Source: Acidimicrobiia bacterium
GTDB lineage: Bacteria > Actinomycetota > Acidimicrobiia > IMCC26256 > PALSA-555
Direction of reading: 5' to 3'
Length of the DNA stretch: 5,757 nt
Assembly (NCBI GenBank): GCA_017853455.1
Contig: JAFMJM010000160.1
Location: 1 to 5,757 of the forward strand
The notes beneath the pieces are model-generated. The model saw only the letters and a list, made by a program, of their open reading frames with translations, ran no database searches and had not been told where the DNA came from. Both the position numbers and the translations under genes were made by a program. Positions 1 to 4,694 of this stretch are shown piece by piece (position 1 is the first letter of the stretch; each line of letters starts with the position of its first letter).

Positions 1-254
1 GGCCGTTCGGACTCCGCCACGACCCGGCCGACCAGGTCGTCGGGATAGAGCGTCTGGCCGGTGGTGGGCCGTACCTGGCCCAGCACGACGAACCGCCGTC
101 CCCCCTCGCCCTCGACCGGCGCGAACAGCAGCAGGTCCGAGAACGACAGGTCGGCCAACGACCGCCACGACGCGATCAGGCGGTGGAGGTGCTCGAGCGC
201 GTCGTCACCCAGTGCGGTGTTCTGCCGGGCCAGCTCCACCATCGGGACGGACAC
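1..254 (-). CDS. pdtaS: PdtaS-like sensor histidine kinase, N-terminal part (runs off window)
   Basis: Only the first 84 codons are in the window; the rest lies beyond base 1. The visible protein resembles the N-terminal GAF-like sensor domain (histidine kinase N-terminal family) of actinobacterial PdtaS. Its key stretch is ALEHLHRLIASWRSLADLSF (about residues 19-38), followed by a hydrophobic DLLLF strand and VLGQVRPTTGQT (about 57-68); mycobacterial PdtaS has closely similar HLHxxVxEWQLLADLSFADxL and AQCRPNTGPT segments. PdtaS is known to be a soluble kinase that phosphorylates the ANTAR-domain antiterminator PdtaR. The kinase core and His box are not visible, so activity cannot be judged. 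An in-frame TAG at 266-264 limits the start to GTG 254 or ATG 242; neither has a clear Shine-Dalgarno. It begins 19 bp after the preceding ATPase gene, so co-transcription is likely. Confidence 0.85.
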   Translation of the reverse strand, partial: MSVPMVELARQNTALGDDALEHLHRLIASWRSLADLSFSDLLLFAPVEGEGGRRFVVLGQVRPTTGQTLYPDDLVGRVVAESER

Positions 255-273
255 GGAGCGAATCTAACGCTCG

Positions 274-1488
274 TCAGCGAGTGGTGGGATCGACACCACC
301 AAGGAGGTACGTCCCGATCTGAGCGAGGCCACCGAGGTCGTGGACGTCCTCGGCGAAGGTCGGCACCGTCACCACGACGTCGGGGGCCCGCGCCAACCGG
401 TTGCGCAGCTCCGCTTCACGCGTCGCCACGACGGCGAAGTTCCGGTACGACGCGCCGAGGGTGCGCAGGACCCGCGCCACCGCGGCCGGGTCGGCCGACG
501 CCGCCGACGGATCTGAAGCGGCCACGACCGCGGCCAGGGCGTCGGCGTCGTCGACGAACCGGTCGGCCGCGGCCGCGACGGCGGGGTCACGGAACGCGTC
601 GGGCAGCACCCGGTTGAGCACGAGGGCACCCAGGTGGAACCGGCGTTCGCGCAGCTCGCGGACGAAGAACTCCGCTTCGCGCCAGGGCGCACCCTCGAGC
701 GTGGTCACCACGGTGAACGCCGTGCGCGGATCGTGCATCAGGTGCTCGACCGCCCGCGCCCGGGTCACGAATCCGTCGTACATCGACTCGAAGTTGAGGA
801 AGAACTCGGCGATGTCCTGGAGGAACTGCGTGCCGAGGATGCGGTCGGCCACCTGGTAGAAGGGCTTGCTCGCGAAGTTCACCAGGCGCGCACCGCGCCC
901 GCCGCCGATCCGGTACGGCACGGTGAGCCAGCGCAGCAGTCGGCCGCCGAAGAAGTCGGCCATGCGCTGGGGCGCGTCGAGGAAGTCGAGGGCGTTGCGC
1001 GACGGCGGCGTGTCGACGACGATCAGGTCGTACGCACCGGTGGCGTGCAGGTCGTAGAGCCGTTCCATCGCGATGTAGTCGTGGCTCTGCACGAACCGGC
1101 TGGTCAGGTTGTCGTAGAGCCGGTTCGAGAGGATGCGCTCGGCGGTCGCCGGGTCGGGGGCGTGGCGCTGCACCAGGTCGTCCCACGACGCCTTGGTGTC
1201 GAGCATCGCCGCCCACAGCTCGCCCCGCGGGGTCAGGCCGGCCCGGCGCAGCACGTCGTCGGGCACCCGCCGGGCGTCGTTGCCGAACCCCTCCAGCCCG
1301 AGAGCGTCGGCGAGACGCTTCGCCGGGTCGATGGTCAGCACCAGGACCCGGCCCCCGAGGTGCACGGCGGCGGCCAGGGCCGTCGCCGCCGCGGTCGAGG
1401 TCTTGCCCACGCCGCCCGAGCCGCAGAACACCAGGACCTCGCGCGACGCCAGCAGCGCCTCGAGCGACGTCGCCGGCACGGTGCTCAC
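274..1488 (-). CDS. Get3/ArsA-family ATPase, second of a pair (Rv3680-like)
   Basis: A 404-residue P-loop ATPase of the ArsA/Get3 family. Visible motifs are a Walker A loop GSGGVGKT at residues 23-30, the ArsA-type switch motif DPAKRLADAL at 54-63, and a Walker B/switch II region VVDTPPSRNALDFL beginning at about 157. The Walker A loop has Ser24 where MinD/ArsA/Get3 proteins normally carry the 'signature' lysine (GKGGVGKT). Mycobacterial Rv3679/Rv3680 are a comparable adjacent pair; family members use ATP-driven dimer conformational change, as in Get3 targeting of tail-anchored proteins or ArsA arsenite export. No ArsA-type metal-site cysteines are apparent, so arsenite binding is not supported. 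The GTG start at 1488 overlaps the upstream stop as GTGA. A GTG at 1479, preceded by GGGGGAG with an 8-nt spacer, is a reasonable alternative start. The overlap suggests translational coupling and a heteromeric partnership with the preceding ATPase, which is inference. Confidence 0.9.
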   Translation of the reverse strand: MSTVPATSLEALLASREVLVFCGSGGVGKTSTAAATALAAAVHLGGRVLVLTIDPAKRLADALGLEGFGNDARRVPDDVLRRAGLTPRGELWAAMLDTKASWDDLVQRHAPDPATAERILSNRLYDNLTSRFVQSHDYIAMERLYDLHATGAYDLIVVDTPPSRNALDFLDAPQRMADFFGGRLLRWLTVPYRIGGGRGARLVNFASKPFYQVADRILGTQFLQDIAEFFLNFESMYDGFVTRARAVEHLMHDPRTAFTVVTTLEGAPWREAEFFVRELRERRFHLGALVLNRVLPDAFRDPAVAAAADRFVDDADALAAVVAASDPSAASADPAAVARVLRTLGASYRNFAVVATREAELRNRLARAPDVVVTVPTFAEDVHDLGGLAQIGTYLLGGVDPTTR

Positions 1489-2441
1489 TCCCCCAGCTCC
1501 GCGGCGAGGGCCTCGGCCACCATGCGGGTGACCCGCAGCCCGTGATCGCGGACGAACAGGTACGGCACGAGCAGCAGCGGCAGGTCCACCGCCCGCCGGA
1601 GGTGGTCGAGGTGGACCACCCGTGACCGGCGCATCGCGACCGCCAGGCGCGCGGCGTCGAACACGCCGTCGACGCCCGGCCCGACGGACGCCTCGAGCGT
1701 GGACCGGACCGGTTCGGCGGCCAGCGCCTCGAACACCACCTCGTCGGCGGTGGTGAACGGCTCGGGCAGGACCCGGTTGACGACCACCGCCCCCAACGGC
1801 ACGGTCGAGCCGGTGGCGGCCCGCTCCACCAGCTCGATGGTCTCGTTGACCGGCATCTCCTCGGGGGCGGTCACCACGTTGAGGGCGGTCAACGCCGGGT
1901 CGGAGAGGATGTCGAGCATCCACTCGGTCTGGTTGCGGATCGGGCCGGTCTGCACCAGGTCACGGATCGTGCGCGGCGCGTCGAGTTGGGCCAGGACGTG
2001 CCCGGTCGCGGCGGCGTCGACGATGACGAGGTCCCAGGGCGCCCGACCCTCGACCGACTCGCGCACCTCCCAGCACACCTTGCCGACGATCAGGATCTCC
2101 TTGACCCCGGGCGCGGCGTTGGCGACGAAGTCGAAGACGTTGGCGATCGGGCCGATCCGGCCGACCACGGGGATGCGCAGGTTGAGCTTGAGGTACTCGC
2201 GCAGCGACGCCTCGGTGTCGAGCTGCATGGCGAACACGCCCGGGTGCACCTCACGGGGCTCGAAGCCGACCGCCGGGTGCTCGAACAGATTGGTCAGGTT
2301 TCCCTTGGCGTCGACCTCGACGAGCAGCACCCGCTTGCCGCGCTCGGCCGCGAGCAGGGCGAGCGCCGCGGTGACGGTGCTCTTGCCGACGCCACCCTTG
2401 CCGGTGACGAAGAGGAGTCGACGGTCGAGGAGCCCGGGCAC
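1485..2441 (-). CDS. Get3/ArsA-family ATPase, first of a pair (Rv3679-like)
   Basis: A 318-residue ArsA/Get3-type ATPase. It has a complete deviant Walker A motif GKGGVGKS at residues 14-21 including signature Lys15, the switch-like VEVDAKGNLTNLF at 41-53, and the Walker B/switch II segment VIVDAAATGH at 139-148, close to the D-A/T-A-P-T-G-H motif of Get3 proteins. There is no membrane segment or signal peptide, so it should be cytosolic. The last base of its stop codon region overlaps the start of the second ATPase (4-bp GTGA overlap), strongly suggesting coupled translation and probably a heterodimer, as inferred for the Rv3679/Rv3680 pair. The GTG start at 2441 lies 19 bp after the DUF3107 gene and has no convincing Shine-Dalgarno; it is supported because the P-loop must begin within about 15 residues of the N terminus. 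The client or substrate cannot be read from the sequence. Confidence 0.9.
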   Translation of the reverse strand: MPGLLDRRLLFVTGKGGVGKSTVTAALALLAAERGKRVLLVEVDAKGNLTNLFEHPAVGFEPREVHPGVFAMQLDTEASLREYLKLNLRIPVVGRIGPIANVFDFVANAAPGVKEILIVGKVCWEVRESVEGRAPWDLVIVDAAATGHVLAQLDAPRTIRDLVQTGPIRNQTEWMLDILSDPALTALNVVTAPEEMPVNETIELVERAATGSTVPLGAVVVNRVLPEPFTTADEVVFEALAAEPVRSTLEASVGPGVDGVFDAARLAVAMRRSRVVHLDHLRRAVDLPLLLVPYLFVRDHGLRVTRMVAEALAAELGE

Positions 2442-2460
2442 CGTCGGGGGCCCGGTGGCG

Positions 2461-2691
2461 TCAGGAGCGGCCGAAGCCGACCTTGCGGCCGCCGGCGTCG
2501 GTCTCGATCTCGACGTAGGCGATCCGCTCCGCCGGCACGCCGACGGTCCGACCCCGGGTGTCGCTCAGCCACAGGATTCCGTCGTCGGCGGCGAGTGCCC
2601 CGGCGACGGCCTGCTGGACCTCGTCGGCCGACTGGTCGACGTCGAGGCTGATCTCCTTGGGCGTGTGCAGCACACCGATGCGGATTTCCAT
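2461..2691 (-). CDS. DUF3107 family small protein
   Basis: A 76-residue protein beginning MEIRIGVLHTPKEISLDV, with a mid-region AVAGALAADDGILWLSD and the conserved C-terminal block ERIAYVEIE followed by KVGFG. This pattern matches the actinobacterial DUF3107 family (M. tuberculosis TB9.4/Rv3208A has VKIGI at its N terminus and RIAYVEIG with RRVGFG at its end). The family has no firmly known function. The protein is small, soluble, without cysteines, membrane segments or an obvious catalytic motif. I prefer ATG 2691 because it gives the usual family N terminus; a TTG at 2700 would add three residues (Leu/Met-Pro-Asp) and bring the start to within 1 bp of the mrp stop. It sits between mrp and the ATPase pair on a continuous leftward transcript. 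Confidence 0.85.
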   Translation of the reverse strand: MEIRIGVLHTPKEISLDVDQSADEVQQAVAGALAADDGILWLSDTRGRTVGVPAERIAYVEIETDAGGRKVGFGRS

Positions 2692-2701
2692 GTCGGGCAA
2701 T

Positions 2702-3820
2702 CTACCGGTCGGCGGACGGGTCCATCGCCTCGACCGCGGCGGCGATCGCCCGGAAGGCCACGGCGGCCTCGTCGTCGGGGTGGGCCACCACGATCGGATG
2801 TCCGTCGTCCCCGCCGATCCGCAGGTCGGGGACGAGCGGGACCTGCCCGAGCAGGGGGACGCCGAGGCGGTCGGCGAGCTCTCGGCCCCCGCCCGCCCCG
2901 AAGAGCTCGTAGCGCTTCCCGTCGTCGCCGGTGAACCACGACATGTTCTCGATCACCCCGGTGACGGCCAGGTCGACCTTCGCCGCCATCGCCGCCGCCC
3001 GCTGCGCGACCCGCTGGGCGGCGGTCTGGGGGGTGGTGACCACGATCACCTCGGCCCGCGGCAGGAACTGCGCCATCGACAGGGCCACGTCGCCGGTGCC
3101 GGGCGGCATGTCGACCACGAGGAAGTCGACCGCACCCCAGTGGACGTCGGTCAGGAACTGCTCGAGCGCCTTGTGGAGCATCGGGCCCCGCCAGATGACG
3201 GCCTGCTCCTCGGAGGCGAAGAAGCCCATCGAGATGAGCCGCACGCCGTTGGCGGTGGGCGGGACGATCAGGTCGTCGACGAGGTCGGGCGGGTGGTCGA
3301 CGCCGAGCATGCGCGGCATCGAGAAGCCCCACACGTCGGCGTCGATGGCCGCGACCCGGTTCCCGCGCTGGGCGAGGGCGATGGCCAGGTTGGTGGTCAC
3401 GGACGACTTGCCCACCCCGCCCTTGCCCGACGACACCGCGATCACCCGGGTGGTCGAGTCGAGGAACGGGTTGGGCCGCGCCGCCGGTCGGGCCGGCGCG
3501 TTGACGTCGACGATGCGCAAGGGGTTGGGCGGCGGCTCGGCCCGCAGGACCCGGGCGCAGTGCTGCTGCTCCTCGGGGGTCATCTCCCGGACGTCGACGT
3601 CGACCCGCTCGGCGTCGGTGGCCCCGACGACGGCGTCGGCGACGAGGGTCCGGAGCCGGGCCTCACGCGCCTCGCCCTGGAGCGGGAGGGCCAGGACCAC
3701 GGCGACCACCGGCCCGTCGACGGCCAGCCCCACCACCATCCCCAGGTCCACGATCGGGTGCCCGAGCTCGGGCTCCACCACCGTGGCCAGGGCCGCTTCG
3801 ACCTCTGCGTTGGTGGGCAT
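2702..3820 (-). CDS. mrp: Mrp/NBP35-family (ApbC-like) P-loop ATPase
   Basis: A 372-residue protein with an N-terminal MIP18/DUF59-type domain (about 3-78, with EPELGHPIVDLGMV at 16-29) joined by a Pro-rich linker (about 94-118) to a Mrp ATPase domain. ATPase motifs are the deviant Walker A SGKGGVGKSS (131-140), DADVWGFSMPRMLG (160-173), WRGPMLHKALEQFL (210-223) and DMPPGTGD (237-244). All are Mrp hallmarks, and family members carry or transfer Fe-S clusters in the cytosol. The usual C-terminal CxxC is absent: after ENMS (291-294) comes WFTGDDGKRYELFG. The MIP18 domain also lacks its usual cysteine (LALPLQGEA at 43-51). Cys88 is the only cysteine in the protein. ATG 3820 is preceded by GGAGG with a 4-nt spacer and gives the expected N terminus. 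It is the first gene of the leftward operon and is divergent from a SufR-like regulator. Confidence 0.95.
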   Translation of the reverse strand: MPTNAEVEAALATVVEPELGHPIVDLGMVVGLAVDGPVVAVVLALPLQGEAREARLRTLVADAVVGATDAERVDVDVREMTPEEQQHCARVLRAEPPPNPLRIVDVNAPARPAARPNPFLDSTTRVIAVSSGKGGVGKSSVTTNLAIALAQRGNRVAAIDADVWGFSMPRMLGVDHPPDLVDDLIVPPTANGVRLISMGFFASEEQAVIWRGPMLHKALEQFLTDVHWGAVDFLVVDMPPGTGDVALSMAQFLPRAEVIVVTTPQTAAQRVAQRAAAMAAKVDLAVTGVIENMSWFTGDDGKRYELFGAGGGRELADRLGVPLLGQVPLVPDLRIGGDDGHPIVVAHPDDEAAVAFRAIAAAVEAMDPSADR

Positions 3821-3824
3821 GGCA

Positions 3825-3829
3825 CCTCC
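3825..3829 (-). promoter_or_regulatory. Ribosome binding site of mrp
   Basis: On the minus strand GGAGG is followed by TGCC and then ATG at 3820. The spacer is short, but this is the clearest Shine-Dalgarno in the leftward operon and it fixes the mrp start, since in-frame sequence without a stop continues far upstream. Confidence 0.7.
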
Positions 3830-3834
3830 GGTCG

Positions 3835-3848
3835 CCCCGGCGCCGGGG
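3835..3848. repeat. Perfect 14-bp GC palindrome in the mrp leader
   Basis: CCCCGGCGCCGGGG is a perfect palindrome located just upstream of the mrp ribosome binding site. In DNA this GC-rich such dyads arise often by chance, so a function (leader hairpin or protein site) is only a possibility. Confidence 0.3.
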
Positions 3849-3867
3849 GGCGGTCGACCCGACCGCC
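3849..3867. repeat. 8-bp stem, 3-nt loop inverted repeat in the mrp leader
   Basis: GGCGGTCG and CGACCGCC form a perfect 8-bp inverted repeat around ACC. It lies immediately next to the 3835-3848 palindrome, in the segment that would form the 5' leader of the mrp transcript. No run of T follows on either strand, so it is not a standard intrinsic terminator. It could be a leader hairpin or a second regulator site, or chance. Confidence 0.35.
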
Positions 3868-3884
3868 GCGTCCGGGGATTTCCA

Positions 3885-3900
3885 CTACCGACGTAGGTAG
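3885..3900. promoter_or_regulatory. Palindromic operator candidate, probably for the SufR-like regulator
   Basis: CTACCGACGTAGGTAG matches its own reverse complement at 7 of 8 base pairs (only G3890/A3895 break it), giving CTACC-N6-GGTAG arms. It overlaps the -10 box at 3898-3903 and ends 10 bp before the regulator's start codon. A dimeric winged-helix protein bound here would block the promoter. Cyanobacterial SufR recognises an inverted repeat of similar layout (CAAC-N6-GTTG). Autorepression is inferred; control of the divergent mrp promoter is also possible. Confidence 0.6.
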
Positions 3901-3903
3901 AAT
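3898..3903 (+). promoter_or_regulatory. -10 box of a probable leaderless promoter
   Basis: TAGAAT differs from TATAAT at one position and is one of very few AT-containing hexamers in this GC-rich region. A start point about 7 nt downstream falls at or next to the GTG at 3911, and no Shine-Dalgarno precedes that GTG, so a leaderless mRNA is likely. No good -35 hexamer is seen at the usual distance (3875-3880 reads GGGATT). The reverse strand offers TATTCT over almost the same bases (3904-3899), a weak candidate for mrp. Confidence 0.55.
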
Positions 3904-3910
3904 ACCGGCC

Positions 3911-4684
3911 GTGGCCCGCCCCTCCCCCACCGGCACCAGCGGCACCACCGCCGAGGCCGTCCCCGACGAGCGCGCGCTGACGGCCGACGAGTTCACCGCT
4001 GCGGTGACCGCGGTGACCAACGCCTTCGGCGACCCGACCCGCCGCGAGATCTACCTCGCCGTGCGCGACCACGGCCCCGCCGGGGTGACGGCCGCCGAGG
4101 TCGCCGAGCGCTTCGCCCTCCACCCCAACGTCGCCCGCCACCACCTCGAGAAGCTCGCCGGGGGCGGCTACCTCGTGGTCGAGGTCGGGCGCCGCGACGA
4201 CGCCACCCGCACCGCCGGCCGACCCTCCAAGCGCTACTGCGCCGTCGAGCTCGACAACACGTTCTCGCTGCCCCTCAAGCACGACGACGTCCTGTCGTCC
4301 CTCCTCGCCCGGGCGCTCGACGCCCTCGGCCCCGACCGGGCCGCCGGCCTCGCCGACGAGGTCGGCTACGAGTACGGGCGCGACCTCGCCGCCCGCATGG
4401 ATCCGGGAGCCGGACAGCGGTCGGTCAAGGCGGCGATCGGTGCCGTCGCCGACGCTCTCACCGCCCACGGCTTCGCCGCGCACGCGGAGGAGCGCGGCGG
4501 CGAGCTCAAGATCGTCTCCGAGTGCTGCCCGTTCGGCGACACCGCGCAGCGGTACCCCAACGTCGTGTGCGCCCTCGACCGCGGCATGATCCGCGGGATG
4601 ATGTCGGGCCTCCACGGGGAGATCTCGCCCCGGTCGGAGGCCAGCCGACCCGGCGGCGACGACCACTGCGTCACCGGCGTCTGA
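3911..4684 (+). CDS. SufR-like winged-helix transcriptional regulator with C-terminal Fe-S cysteines
   Basis: A 257-residue DNA-binding protein of the COG2345/SufR type. After a Ser/Thr/Pro-rich tail (1-20), the winged helix spans about 27-112: FGDPTRREIYLAV (39-51), recognition-helix region VAERFALHPNVARHHLEKL (64-82), and wing GRPSKRYCAV (103-112). A mostly helical middle leads to a cysteine-bearing C terminus: SECCPFG (203-209), Cys220 in VVCALDRGMIRGMM, and Cys253 five residues from the end. The spacing, Cys206-X13-Cys220-X32-Cys253, resembles the three-cysteine Fe-S ligand pattern of SufR, a repressor of Fe-S biogenesis genes. Cluster binding is inferred. The GTG at 3911 is chosen because the N-terminal helix requires it and the -10 box fits. 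It is followed after 10 bp by a desulfurase homologue and is divergent from mrp, both consistent with Fe-S regulation. A generic DeoR/ArsR-like regulator cannot be excluded. Confidence 0.85.
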   Translation: MARPSPTGTSGTTAEAVPDERALTADEFTAAVTAVTNAFGDPTRREIYLAVRDHGPAGVTAAEVAERFALHPNVARHHLEKLAGGGYLVVEVGRRDDATRTAGRPSKRYCAVELDNTFSLPLKHDDVLSSLLARALDALGPDRAAGLADEVGYEYGRDLAARMDPGAGQRSVKAAIGAVADALTAHGFAAHAEERGGELKIVSECCPFGDTAQRYPNVVCALDRGMIRGMMSGLHGEISPRSEASRPGGDDHCVTGV

Positions 4685-4686
4685 GG
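4683..4686 (+). promoter_or_regulatory. Ribosome binding site of the desulfurase homologue
   Basis: GAGG overlaps the TGA stop of the regulator gene and stands 8 nt before the GTG at 4695. The arrangement supports that start and suggests that translation of the two genes is coupled. Confidence 0.6.
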
Positions 4687-4694
4687 CGGCGTCC

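Noticed and set aside
634..1545. Rightward open frame opposite the second ATPase
   Set aside because: Biased composition (His/Arg/Glu/Val) and no motifs; explained as a shadow of the leftward ATPase gene.
1489..1923. N-terminal extension of the second Get3-like ATPase frame to 1923
   Set aside because: It overlaps the coding sequence of the first ATPase in another frame and is Arg/Gly-rich; the family N terminus starts just before the P-loop, consistent with GTG 1488 or 1479.
2558..3910. Long rightward open frame upstream of the SufR-like gene, continuous with it
   Set aside because: It lies antisense to mrp and DUF3107, its translation is low-complexity Gly/Asp/Arg-rich with no family motifs, and the -10 box and winged-helix N terminus place the real start at 3911.
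3821..4666. Upstream extension of the mrp frame to the left-strand position 4666
   Set aside because: The extension is antisense to the regulator gene and repetitive in Gly/Ala/Val. ATG 3820 with GGAGG gives the standard Mrp N terminus.
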